A program made the position numbers and the translations under genes. Below, piece after piece: positions 9,226-18,349 of a stretch of 53,735 nt of DNA; within the stretch, counting starts at the first letter, position 1, and the number at the start of each line of letters is the position of its first letter. The stretch is from an uncultured Gammaproteobacteria bacterium. Lineage in GTDB: Bacteria > Pseudomonadota > Gammaproteobacteria > Arenicellales > JAANXG01. The notes beneath the pieces are model-generated. The model saw nothing but the letters and a program-made list of their open reading frames with translations, did no database searches and was not told where the DNA came from. The DNA is taken from the NCBI GenBank assembly GCA_947258975.1, contig CAMYKK010000027.1, positions 1-53,735 of the forward strand, written 5' to 3'.

Positions 9226-10415
9226 TTTTTTATGTTCTCGCGCATCGCTTGCGCGCCCGCCGCAACACCTTCCCGTTCCAGGGAGATCACCAACAGATCG
9301 CCTTTATTGATACTTGATTTCGATGCAGCATCGACTTCGGTGTAACGCCAATTGGATAATCCGGGTTTGAATTGGCGTTCGACGAGTTGTGCATTCTCGC
9401 TGTCCAGGATTAATACGCGGTTGCCCTCTAATACCGATTCGGTTGGTACCCGCAGTACCCCCTTGCGCTCTTCCAGAATGATCTCTACATCCGCACTGTA
9501 ACCCGTAAGCAGACTTTTCGCTTGTTCCGGGTCAGCGAATACCACCTCCACATCAACCGTGCGCGCCTGTTTGCTCACGTCCACCACATACGGCGCGATG
9601 CGCCGGACCGTGCCTTTGAACTGCTGGTTCCGCAACGCGTCCAGGGTAATCACTGCAGGCATTCCCGCGCGTATCGACGCCGCATCTACTTCATCAATGG
9701 GCGCGGTAACGTACGCACAACTGTCGTCAATGAGGTCTACCGCCGGGGGCGTGATTATTCCCGGGGGCGAGGGCGTCACATACTCGCCAACCTCAGGAGA
9801 GATGCCGGCGACGATACCGTCGAACGGCGCCTTGAGGAGGGTCTTGTCAAAGGCCGCCTGCCGCACCGCGATCTGCGCCACACTGACCTGGAGGCTCGCC
9901 TGGACCGCCCGACATGCTGCATTTCTCGCTTTGGCTTCGGTTACCGCCTGATCGCGGTTTTCGTCGGAAGTCAGGCCCCTTTTGTGCAACTGCGTCGCGC
10001 GTTTCGCTTCCCGCTCTGCGTCTTCGGCGCGTATACAGGCGTCTTCCGCTTTGGCCTTGGCGGAAATGGATTCCTGCCTAGCGAGTTCTAATCCCGCGGT
10101 AACATCTTCATTCCATAACTCCAGCAGTGTTTGTCCGGCGCGAACCCGGTCCCCTTCCTTGATATTGACGGCAATCACCTGTCCGCCGATCGCTGCCGAA
10201 ATGCGCGCCCGCCGACACGATTCAAGCGTGCCTGCACGGGTGTTGGACACACTGGACTGAACACTGCCGACGCCGACCTCGTGAACCAAGACCTTCACCG
10301 GATCCGGTCGGGTGCTCAACCAGATGCCCGCTATTAATAGACCAGCGATGATCGCAGCGACCACCAGGGCCCGAGGGACACGTTTGCCCTTAGTCGTTGT
10401 GATTGTATCGTTCAT
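9222..10415 (-). CDS. HlyD/MacA-family periplasmic adaptor (membrane-fusion protein)
   Basis: 397 aa with one N-terminal membrane anchor (RALVVAAIIAGLLIAGIWL). Next comes a biotinyl-lipoyl half (GGQVIAVNIKEGDRVRAGQ), an alpha-helical hairpin rich in Ala, Glu and Arg (about residues 110-190), the second lipoyl half (LLKAPFDGIVAGISPEVGEY) and beta-barrel domains. It has several Cys residues, unusual for a periplasmic adaptor. It is first in the export sub-operon, adaptor-ATPase-permease-permease. The family links an inner-membrane pump to a TolC-type channel; no TolC gene is in the window. Confidence 0.9.
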   Translation of the reverse strand: MNDTITTTKGKRVPRALVVAAIIAGLLIAGIWLSTRPDPVKVLVHEVGVGSVQSSVSNTRAGTLESCRRARISAAIGGQVIAVNIKEGDRVRAGQTLLELWNEDVTAGLELARQESISAKAKAEDACIRAEDAEREAKRATQLHKRGLTSDENRDQAVTEAKARNAACRAVQASLQVSVAQIAVRQAAFDKTLLKAPFDGIVAGISPEVGEYVTPSPPGIITPPAVDLIDDSCAYVTAPIDEVDAASIRAGMPAVITLDALRNQQFKGTVRRIAPYVVDVSKQARTVDVEVVFADPEQAKSLLTGYSADVEIILEERKGVLRVPTESVLEGNRVLILDSENAQLVERQFKPGLSNWRYTEVDAASKSSINKGDLLVISLEREGVAAGAQAMRENIKK

Positions 10416-10482
10416 GACGCCTCACGGAACTTTGGAGTATGAAACGGGTGCCCGCTTCTCCGGACACTATGGTCGGGACCCA

Positions 10483-10488
10483 ATTATA
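10483..10488 (-). promoter_or_regulatory. Possible -10 box upstream of the exporter genes
   Basis: A perfect TATAAT reads on the minus strand 67 bp upstream of the adaptor start. The best -35-like hexamer (TTGTCA, complement at 10512-10517) is 23 bp away, which is too far for a standard sigma-70 promoter. The assignment is weak. It lies in the 219-bp gap between the hydrolase and the adaptor, the largest gap in the block, where a separate promoter would make sense. Confidence 0.25.
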
Positions 10489-10634
10489 GGTCGTCTTGTT
10501 ATGCTCGAGAGTGACAAACGCCTTTGCGGAACAAATGAAACATATCCGGGCAGGTGGTTATCTGTCTCCAGTCCGCATTGCTCACCAGGCGGCGCCAAAC
10601 TCCGAGTCCGCGGTATAAATTAAAGCGGTGATTG

Positions 10635-11462
10635 TCATCGGGAGGCCGCATCGGCGGATAAAAATTCCCGCATATGCGTCATCAGGAATTCGGGTTGCTC
10701 CAAGGGGCCGAAGTGTTCGCTTTCCGGCATCAAAAGCGCCGTGCAGTTTGGCAGGTGATCGCGAAGGTACTCATAGGTGCCCATAAACACCGAGTCTTCG
10801 CCGTATACCACCAACGTCGGGTGCGGTACGCGGCATATCTTATCTAAGGACATGCCCACGGTAGCACTGTAGTCCACAGCGGCCGTCGTCGTATCCATCA
10901 GCCGTATCAGCGGCGCCGCGCGGCGCTGCTGACCCTTTCTGAACCCGAAGACCTTGGGCAGGTTGATGCTCGCGCGTACCAGATATTCCGGGTTATGCCA
11001 TTTATCCTCGGGCACAGACTTACCACCGCTAGCGAGCTTGTCACGCCAGTATTTCCAGCCCACCCAGTCCTTGCGGTCTCTTAAATACTGCAGCGCCGGG
11101 ATGGCAGGCTCGATGAGCACCAGTTTGTCCACGCGTTCCGGATAGAGAATGGTGTAATGCAGCGAGATGTCGGCGCCAAAACTGTGCCCCACTATATGCG
11201 CGCGCTCGATATCAAGGCTTTCCAACAACCGGCGCAAGTCCTCGGCATGATCGGCCGTCGTGTAGCCCGTGGGCGGCATGTCGCTGTAACCGTGTCCACG
11301 CAGATCATACGTGGTCAGCCGATATTCATTCATGAACGCCGGTATGATCTCCAGATGCCAGATCGCCAGATTCCCGGTGATGCCGTGGACCATGACGATA
11401 TCCGGACCTTGACCGATCTGCTGATAATGCAGCTTAATGCCGTTGACGAGCGCTTGTGGCAT
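10635..11462 (-). CDS. Alpha/beta hydrolase
   Basis: 275 aa, single domain, no signal peptide. The oxyanion region is MVHGITGN, the nucleophile elbow GHSFGAD (Ser), the acid Asp in VVYGEDSVF and the general base His in PESEHFGPLEQP, so the triad looks complete. It lies 14 bp after the phosphodiesterase gene and is the last biosynthetic gene before the exporter set. By context it could act as a thioesterase or lipase on the polyketide or fatty product. Chemistry beyond ester or thioester hydrolysis cannot be assigned. Confidence 0.87.
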   Translation of the reverse strand: MPQALVNGIKLHYQQIGQGPDIVMVHGITGNLAIWHLEIIPAFMNEYRLTTYDLRGHGYSDMPPTGYTTADHAEDLRRLLESLDIERAHIVGHSFGADISLHYTILYPERVDKLVLIEPAIPALQYLRDRKDWVGWKYWRDKLASGGKSVPEDKWHNPEYLVRASINLPKVFGFRKGQQRRAAPLIRLMDTTTAAVDYSATVGMSLDKICRVPHPTLVVYGEDSVFMGTYEYLRDHLPNCTALLMPESEHFGPLEQPEFLMTHMREFLSADAASR

Positions 11463-11476
11463 GGTTAATGCTCCTG

Positions 11477-13069
11477 TTACTCCACGTATCCCAGGGCCCT
11501 GAGCCTTTGCATCACTTCGGCTTCGTCCTCTTCGTCCGTGGATTCCGCGGTGCTTCCGCTCAGCGGGGACGGCGGTTGGGTCAGACCTTCCACCCGAACG
11601 GGTCTGGCTTCGAGGCGTGCGGGGTCGAACACCTCGGCGGCAACGCGTCCCTCCAGATCCTCGGGGACCGGCAGCCCCAGTGTATACAGAACGGTCGGCG
11701 CGACATCGACAATGGACAGCGCCGGCGCCGTGACGCCTTGGCGTATCCCCGGCCCACCAGCAATAAAGACGCCGTCCGGATGGTGGGTGCCGGTGGGTTC
11801 CACGCGCGGCATCAGCACGTTGTCGGAGGGCAGAATCGAGACGAACCCGTTATCCCGCAGACCCAGGGTCAGATCGGGGGCAAGCGTCATGTGTTGTCCG
11901 GCGAAAGCTTCTTCCCGGGTCCAGACCCGCGCCACCACAGGTTCACCGGTCACCGGATCGATAACGCGTTTAAGAGCGTCCATAAGTTGTTGCCGAAAAG
12001 ACGCGTAGTCATCGGGGGCAGCGTTTGCTCCGTCGCGCGAAATGTAGATGCCGTTGCCGCTGGGTGTGGGACTGTAAGCGCTGGTGCGGTCCCAATTCAC
12101 TTCGTAAAAACGCCGCGCCATGGTCTCCAAACCCAACTTTCCGGGCTGCTCCGGCTCGGTGCCGTCGGCCCATGTCAAATAGCCATTCTGCTCTAGCCAG
12201 GCGTTGACATAAAAGATCTGTTCGGTAGCGCTGAATCCATGGTCGGACACCATCACGGTGTTGGCTTCAGGTCCGGCCAGGGTAACGATTTGCTCGAGAA
12301 AGCGATCGATCTCGCGAAAATAGTCGCAACACAGCGCGCGGATCTTTTGTTCCCAGGCGGTCGGCGACGAGGGGAAACACGCCGGATCCAAGAAACGCCA
12401 CACAAAATGCTGCAGCTTGTCGATGCCATCAAACAGGATCGCGGTCAACTGACACGGATCCTCGATCATCAGATAATGCAATATCTCGAACCATTGTCGT
12501 TCCCTGCGGATATGCAGGTGAATCCATTCCTCGTAATCCTCGTGCTTTTGGCAGCCTTCGATCGCGTTCCCTTCCAGGCTCATGTCCATCGCAAGTTCGC
12601 GCGCGTCAAACCCGGGCAAGTCTTTAATCTTATCGTAAAGATCGGTGGGATAGCAGGCAAGCCGCAGATGCCGCCACGGAACCCAACCGGGCAGCATGTA
12701 CCCCGAAATGGGAAGGGGCGGCGACGTCAAGGGGAAATTCAATGCGGTCGCCCTGAGTCCTTGCCGGCTGGCCATCGACCAGATCGTTTCACAACTGACG
12801 TCACGCGAGTCGACCACGCGTATGTAGCGGCCGTCCTGTTTAAATTCAAAGCGGAAAAAGTCGAACACGCCGTGATTGCCGGGACTGCGCCCGGTCATAA
12901 CCGTGGTCCAGGCCGGTGGCGTCAGCGGCGGCACCACGGAGCGAAGCTTTGCACGTGTGCCAGCCGCGATAAAACTCTTGAGAAAAGGCATTACGCCCTC
13001 TTCCATCAGCGGATCAAGTATCGAGAACGTAGCGCCGTCCAGACCGATCAAGAGGGTGCGGCTATTCAT
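11477..13069 (-). CDS. Type I phosphodiesterase / nucleotide pyrophosphatase superfamily enzyme
   Basis: 530 aa, alkaline-phosphatase-like fold. Visible metal and nucleophile signatures are LLIGLDGATF (Asp), PPAWTTVMTGRSPGNHGVFD (Thr nucleophile), FDGIDKLQHFVW, VMVSDHGF and GTHHPDGVFIAGG. There is no export signal. The start overlaps the ACP stop by 4 bp (ATGA), so it is translated with the synthase genes. Members hydrolyse phosphodiesters or transfer phospho groups. In this operon it may act on a phosphopantetheine, nucleotide or phospholipid intermediate; that is inference. Confidence 0.85.
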   Translation of the reverse strand: MNSRTLLIGLDGATFSILDPLMEEGVMPFLKSFIAAGTRAKLRSVVPPLTPPAWTTVMTGRSPGNHGVFDFFRFEFKQDGRYIRVVDSRDVSCETIWSMASRQGLRATALNFPLTSPPLPISGYMLPGWVPWRHLRLACYPTDLYDKIKDLPGFDARELAMDMSLEGNAIEGCQKHEDYEEWIHLHIRRERQWFEILHYLMIEDPCQLTAILFDGIDKLQHFVWRFLDPACFPSSPTAWEQKIRALCCDYFREIDRFLEQIVTLAGPEANTVMVSDHGFSATEQIFYVNAWLEQNGYLTWADGTEPEQPGKLGLETMARRFYEVNWDRTSAYSPTPSGNGIYISRDGANAAPDDYASFRQQLMDALKRVIDPVTGEPVVARVWTREEAFAGQHMTLAPDLTLGLRDNGFVSILPSDNVLMPRVEPTGTHHPDGVFIAGGPGIRQGVTAPALSIVDVAPTVLYTLGLPVPEDLEGRVAAEVFDPARLEARPVRVEGLTQPPSPLSGSTAESTDEEDEAEVMQRLRALGYVE

Positions 13070-13371
13070 GATTGGTCACCGGCAACGGCATCTTTCATGT
13101 GCCCATGAATGAACTCAACCAACTCGCCGATACGAATGTCCTTGACCTCACGTTGTCCAAGTTCCGCAAGCAGTTGGGGAAACGGAAATTGCCTGTGGTA
13201 ATGCTCCTGTATGAATGATGACAATACCACGGCGTCAATCGACTCAAATCCTAAATCCGCAAATAAGAAGGTATCGGGAGAAATCTCACCCGAGTATTCC
13301 CAGTCCCTGGCAAGTCGGTTCATAAGGCCGAGCACATCGGCGAGAATCGACTCCTGATTTACACTAGTCAT
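13066..13371 (-). CDS. Acyl carrier protein
   Basis: 101 aa with a typical four-helix ACP pattern. The prosthetic-group Ser lies in DLGFESIDAVVL, where ESI replaces the common DSL. It overlaps the 1650-aa synthase by 4 bp upstream and the phosphodiesterase by 4 bp downstream. The synthase upstream has no internal ACP but ends in a phosphopantetheinyl transferase, so this is the likely partner carrier for that subunit. Confidence 0.87.
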   Translation of the reverse strand: MTSVNQESILADVLGLMNRLARDWEYSGEISPDTFLFADLGFESIDAVVLSSFIQEHYHRQFPFPQLLAELGQREVKDIRIGELVEFIHGHMKDAVAGDQS

Positions 13372-16300
13372 GATGACGCCCCTTCAAAAAGTGTTACCGC
13401 CACGGCACAATCGTCTTCAAACACCGTATAGACGGGGATGTTTGCCCCAACGAATTCGGGAAATAATTCCGCAAGCTTCCCATGGATCGTGTTGTGTACT
13501 GTGCCATTTTCCCGTTCCACAGACCGGATTCTCACGCCATGCGGCCCATCGAGCAATCCCCGTCCCAGCGCCTTGGCAACGGCTTCCTTCGCGGACCAAA
13601 AGCGCATCGACCACTCGTCGCGAACCTCGGCCGGCAGGGATGTCAGAATTTTTTGTTCTTCCGGAGTAAAGGCATGGGTCACGAACCCGGGCGATGGCTG
13701 GTGCATGGCCTGCAGATCGACTCCCAAAAAAACGCCGTTTACTTGAGCGCTGACAACGGCGATTGCGTTGCCGTCGCTGTGCGCCAGCGTCACCGCTGGG
13801 ACGGCTGCTACCGTGCGGATCCACTCCCCCTTGAGCACCGGACGACCGTACGCGTCCTGGTCGATCTCAATATCCGCCGGAAACAGCTCCAACTGCCAGT
13901 GTTTCTTGAGGAACGCACGCACTGCGTCCTTGGCAGCCGTTCTGCCGGCGAGCCACTCGGTGCGACGGGCAGGTGATTTTCCCAGCCCGCGATAGACCTT
14001 GCGCTCATTACGGTTCAAAACCAGCGACGCCCACAAGTCTTGCCACAAAGTATCACCGGGTTTGAAGAAAGCGTGTGCGCGAAAACATTCGATGGAGGCG
14101 GCCCCCGGCAGGGACGAGATCGGTTTTCGCCACGGCGAACTGAGCAGAGTATCTCCCGGGGAAGTCCAAAAGCGGTGGAACTCCGCCGGCACGTCGAAAC
14201 GACGATCCTCCCAGCCTATTACACGCATCCACAGCGATCCATCCGGGGCCAGAATATCCAGCTCTGAACGTATCCGTTCGTGTCCCAACAGTTGCAGCCT
14301 GAGCCGACACGCGACACGCTCGCCAGTTGGCTGTTTGGGCTGATAGATGTGCAAGGCCGCGACGCGATAAGGAAAAACGACAAATCCCCGCTCAAGATAT
14401 TCCGCCGCCCAATACCCCACGAGTTGCCCGGCCGCATCCAGCACCACCGGGTCGGTAACAAAATCGGGTTTCGGTATGGAGCGGAACAATCCTTCCGAGG
14501 GCAGGACTTCCAGATATCCAAGCAGACCGTCCTCGCCGGAGCGTTCCACCGCCCCCACTCCTTGGAAGCACGGCCCATGAAACATCAGTTGGCCGTCATA
14601 GAGGTCTACCGCGGCCAGCCGGGATTGTCTTTCGCCCGTGAGGGAGAAATCCGTCACGGGTGGCGACGGCGGATAGCCATTGGCAAATGCCACTATCCCC
14701 TGCAACACCAACTCGGATGCATTTTGGCCGGCACCGTCCTCGCGGCCCTGTTTGCTGATCTTGACTTCTATCTCGGTCTCATTGAGACGCTGCGCCTCAG
14801 TGCAGATGCTGACCGGCTCGTCTTCCACCTGTATCCAACGGCGCGCCTGGATCTCGCGCATTCCGACCAGCATCTTCCCAGGTGTCAATACCGCCGCCGC
14901 TTCGGCCAGTATCTCCATGCTGATCGTTAACGGCACCACACTGATCGGCCGCAGCGTGGCATCCGTGCCGGATACCCGCCCGCCCAGCGCGTGCTCCTGC
15001 AAAAACCAATCCTCTTGTGGATCAAGCCGGCGCACTGCCACCAACTTCTGTCCGGGATCCAATTCATTCACGGTGCCCAACAACGGAAACGAGCGCCCGG
15101 GCCGGGCCGCAGACCGCTGCGGGACACCTCGCTTGCGTGAGCGCTTCAAGAACGCCTGCATGACCTGGTCCTGAAGGTCCAAGAAATTCTCCATGTTTTT
15201 CGTGTACTGGCCCATGGCCGATGCCGCTGTGACAGAACCGCTGCGTGTGGAAATCCTCGGTGTCGACAAATCGGTAACAGCTGGCGCAGGCGCTGATGCT
15301 GTGACCGGCGTTGGAGATTGGCGCGGCGGATTGGGACGCCGCGGCACACGTGAAACTTCAGGCTTATCCGGTACCGTCACCGGCGATCGCGGCGACACCT
15401 GCAACGACGGCACCCCAAGCGCCAGCTTCGTCGGCGCGTGGCGGCGATGTTCAGTTGCGTCGTGTTGCGCCGTTTTCGCCAGCGGTACGCGATGCACGTC
15501 CCGGCGCGCATAGAGGTAAGCCAGTTTTATCGCGACTCCCTGCGCGGCGAGCATGCCCACCATATGATTCAGCTGGGCGATACCGGAGCGGCGTGCCACG
15601 TTCGAAGTAATCGCGAGATGGGGCATGCCGCGCAGGATGTCATTCACAAACGCGGTAAGGTTCCCACGTGGTCCCACCTCGACGAACACCCGCACGCCAT
15701 CCGCGTGCATCTTCTCCACCGTATCACGAAATCGCACTGCACGAATCCAGTGTTCGATAAACAGTTTTTTGATTTGCGTGATGTCATCAGGATACAGCGC
15801 GACCGAAGTACATGAGTAAACCGGAATGGATGGAGCCGCTAATGGAAGTTGTGAGAAGAAGCGGCCACACCAGCCCTCGGCGAACGGTTCAAATATTGAT
15901 GTGTGATAGGGCCGATCGAACGGCAAAAGCTCATAAATAATACCTTGATTGCGCAACAACTCTACGGCTCGGTCGACTTGTTGCTTCTCCCCCACTAACA
16001 CACTTTGATGCGGGCAGTTGTCCATTGCGACATGGATATCCCCGCCCACCTGTTCAATAACCGACCTGAGATGTGCGGAGTCGCTGGCCACCGCTACCAA
16101 TGCCGCCTCGGGCACTTTGAGTTCTGCGGCCAACTGCTCGTGTACGTTGTTCCAGGTCAGAATGGTTTGGATAAAGTCATGCTCGTCGTGAAGCTGTACA
16201 ATGCCCGACGCAAACATCGCCGAGTAATCTCCGGTACTGTGACCAACAATGACGTCAGGGCGTATTTCCAAACAATTCATGAGCGTCCACATCGCCCAAT

Positions 16301-18320
16301 TGCCGATCAAAACCGCTTCCACCGCGCCATCCATTTGCCACAGCCGTTTCTCTTGATCGCGTTCCGCTTCGGAAAACGCAGGGCGCGGAAAGATAAAATC
16401 GCTGGGTAGAAAATTTCTCGCGTGATCGATGAACGCACGGTCAGCAAGATCGAAACAAGCACGAACTTCCGGGAAATGGAGACACAAATCGAGGAGCATG
16501 TTCGTGTACTGCGCCCCCTCGCCGGGAAACATGAACGCCAGTTTCCCTTCGCGGTTGATCGGTCTTGCGAAGAAATAGATGCCCCGGTTGTCCTTGATCT
16601 GCTGACATTCGGGATCGGACATTCGCTTCACCGCATGTGCCAGCTTCTCAACCAGATCGGCTACGGACGCAGCAACAATCGACAAACGATACGGCATTCC
16701 GCTCAGCCGGCAATTCAACGTATAAGCGACATCTTTAATGAGCGGCGGTTCGGTTGCGCTCGCCAGGTATGCTCTGAGACCGTCAGCATTGTTGATTAGG
16801 TCCTCCCGCGATGCGGCTTCCAATATGCACACCTCGTTGTCCCACGGAAGTAAGTTACGCTGCTCATATGCCGCCTGTTCCGGATACTCTTCCAACACTA
16901 CGTGCGCATTGACACCGCCAAACCCGAACGAGTTGACCCCAGCGCGACGCGGCTTATCCGCCGACCCATTGATCCACGGGCGCGTGTTCGTGTTGATATA
17001 AAAAGGGGTCGCGTCGAGTTCGAGCTTGGGATCCGGCATCGCGCAATGCAGCGTCGGCGGGAGTACCTTGTGATAGAGGGCAAAAGCCGTCTTGATCAGC
17101 CCGGCCATGCCGGCCGCCGGCATGGTGTGGCCGATCATGGACTTCACCGAGCCCAGGGCGCATCGCGGCAAGGTGCCGTTGCGGTCTCCGAATACACGCC
17201 GCAGTGCTTGCAACTCGATGACATCGCCCACCGGAGTCGCGGTGCCGTGCGCCTCGATGAGGCCGACGTCAGCGGGTGAGACGCCGGCCATTGCATAGGC
17301 CCGGCGCAGCGCCAGTTCTTCCCCTTCCAGGCGCGGCGCCATGACGTGTACAGCGCGCCCGTCGCTGGAGGTTCCCACCCCTTTTATGACTGCATAGATT
17401 CGATCACCATCCTGCCGTGCGTCCTCCAGGCGCTTGAGAACCACCATGCCGAGCCCTTCCCCCAATACGGTCCCGTCTGCATCTTTATCGAACGGGCGAA
17501 TCTGTTCTTTGTGGGACAACGCGTTTAACTGGCAAAAAAGCATGAACGTCGGCGCCGGCGTGTTGACATGCACACCGCCCGCCAGGACCAGATCACACTT
17601 GTGACTCAGCAAATCGCGAACGCCGATTTCAGTCGCAATCAGCGCCGACGCACACGCGGCGTCCACCGTGTAGCTGGGGCCCATTAGGTCAAGCCGATTC
17701 GCCAGGCGCCCGGCAACAATGTTTCCGATAAGGGCCGGCGCCGTGTCAGCGCTAAACGGCGGAAGATTATCTTTCAACTCCTGCTTGATCGACGCAATAT
17801 CCGCCTCGCTGTATTCGGGGTGCAGGTCGCGCAGAATCTGCAGCACTTGTTCGACAATGAGCCCATGGTAACCCACGGTCAGATTGCCGCGATTAATGTA
17901 CGTTCCCTTCCCCAGTATGACTTCGGTACGTGGGCCATATTCGGCCTGATCAAGGTAACCGGCATCCGCCAACGCGGCATGCGCCACCTTGAGGGCCAAC
18001 CATTGATCCGGCTCTCCACCGTCCACGGTGTTGGGCATGATGCCGTAGTTCAGTGGGTCGAATTGGGCCAGTTCGCCCAAGTAGCCTCCGCGCTTGCAGT
18101 ACACCCGATCGTTGTTGGTCGAGTCCGGATCGTAAAACGCGCCCATGTTCCATGGGTCGTCCGGCGGATCTGTCACTGCATCCACCTTGGAGACGATGTT
18201 CTGCCAATAAGCGACCGCATCAGCTGCACCCGGAAACATGCAGGCCATGCCGATAATCGCGACCTGGTCATGGGACGGCGCGCCGTTTGACCTCACCTCA
18301 ATGTCAGATGAACGAGACAT
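13368..18320 (-). CDS. PUFA-synthase-like polyketide synthase: KS-AT-DH-PPTase
   Basis: 1650 aa. The ketosynthase (about 18-480) has Cys in DAACASALIA (about 223) and His in EAHGTATPVG and SMIGHTMPAAG. The acyltransferase (about 595-920) has FMFPGEGAQY and VGHSTGDYSA. A Pro-rich linker covers about 975-1075. The double-hotdog dehydratase (about 1090-1370) has His in FLQEHALGG and Asp in VVLDAAGQL. The Sfp/AcpS-type transferase (about 1450-1640) has VTLAHSDG, FLGVDLQ and FWSAKEAVAKALGRG. The family builds secondary lipids iteratively from malonyl-CoA. No ACP lies inside; two are in the other synthase and one is the next gene. The start codon at 18320 has a poor RBS, 29 bp after the upstream synthase stop. 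The PPTase is fused here instead of being a separate PfaE-type protein. Confidence 0.9.
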   Translation of the reverse strand: MSRSSDIEVRSNGAPSHDQVAIIGMACMFPGAADAVAYWQNIVSKVDAVTDPPDDPWNMGAFYDPDSTNNDRVYCKRGGYLGELAQFDPLNYGIMPNTVDGGEPDQWLALKVAHAALADAGYLDQAEYGPRTEVILGKGTYINRGNLTVGYHGLIVEQVLQILRDLHPEYSEADIASIKQELKDNLPPFSADTAPALIGNIVAGRLANRLDLMGPSYTVDAACASALIATEIGVRDLLSHKCDLVLAGGVHVNTPAPTFMLFCQLNALSHKEQIRPFDKDADGTVLGEGLGMVVLKRLEDARQDGDRIYAVIKGVGTSSDGRAVHVMAPRLEGEELALRRAYAMAGVSPADVGLIEAHGTATPVGDVIELQALRRVFGDRNGTLPRCALGSVKSMIGHTMPAAGMAGLIKTAFALYHKVLPPTLHCAMPDPKLELDATPFYINTNTRPWINGSADKPRRAGVNSFGFGGVNAHVVLEEYPEQAAYEQRNLLPWDNEVCILEAASREDLINNADGLRAYLASATEPPLIKDVAYTLNCRLSGMPYRLSIVAASVADLVEKLAHAVKRMSDPECQQIKDNRGIYFFARPINREGKLAFMFPGEGAQYTNMLLDLCLHFPEVRACFDLADRAFIDHARNFLPSDFIFPRPAFSEAERDQEKRLWQMDGAVEAVLIGNWAMWTLMNCLEIRPDVIVGHSTGDYSAMFASGIVQLHDEHDFIQTILTWNNVHEQLAAELKVPEAALVAVASDSAHLRSVIEQVGGDIHVAMDNCPHQSVLVGEKQQVDRAVELLRNQGIIYELLPFDRPYHTSIFEPFAEGWCGRFFSQLPLAAPSIPVYSCTSVALYPDDITQIKKLFIEHWIRAVRFRDTVEKMHADGVRVFVEVGPRGNLTAFVNDILRGMPHLAITSNVARRSGIAQLNHMVGMLAAQGVAIKLAYLYARRDVHRVPLAKTAQHDATEHRRHAPTKLALGVPSLQVSPRSPVTVPDKPEVSRVPRRPNPPRQSPTPVTASAPAPAVTDLSTPRISTRSGSVTAASAMGQYTKNMENFLDLQDQVMQAFLKRSRKRGVPQRSAARPGRSFPLLGTVNELDPGQKLVAVRRLDPQEDWFLQEHALGGRVSGTDATLRPISVVPLTISMEILAEAAAVLTPGKMLVGMREIQARRWIQVEDEPVSICTEAQRLNETEIEVKISKQGREDGAGQNASELVLQGIVAFANGYPPSPPVTDFSLTGERQSRLAAVDLYDGQLMFHGPCFQGVGAVERSGEDGLLGYLEVLPSEGLFRSIPKPDFVTDPVVLDAAGQLVGYWAAEYLERGFVVFPYRVAALHIYQPKQPTGERVACRLRLQLLGHERIRSELDILAPDGSLWMRVIGWEDRRFDVPAEFHRFWTSPGDTLLSSPWRKPISSLPGAASIECFRAHAFFKPGDTLWQDLWASLVLNRNERKVYRGLGKSPARRTEWLAGRTAAKDAVRAFLKKHWQLELFPADIEIDQDAYGRPVLKGEWIRTVAAVPAVTLAHSDGNAIAVVSAQVNGVFLGVDLQAMHQPSPGFVTHAFTPEEQKILTSLPAEVRDEWSMRFWSAKEAVAKALGRGLLDGPHGVRIRSVERENGTVHNTIHGKLAELFPEFVGANIPVYTVFEDDCAVAVTLFEGASS

Positions 18321-18349
18321 GCTTTGTGCAATGCTAGCCTGGAGAGTTG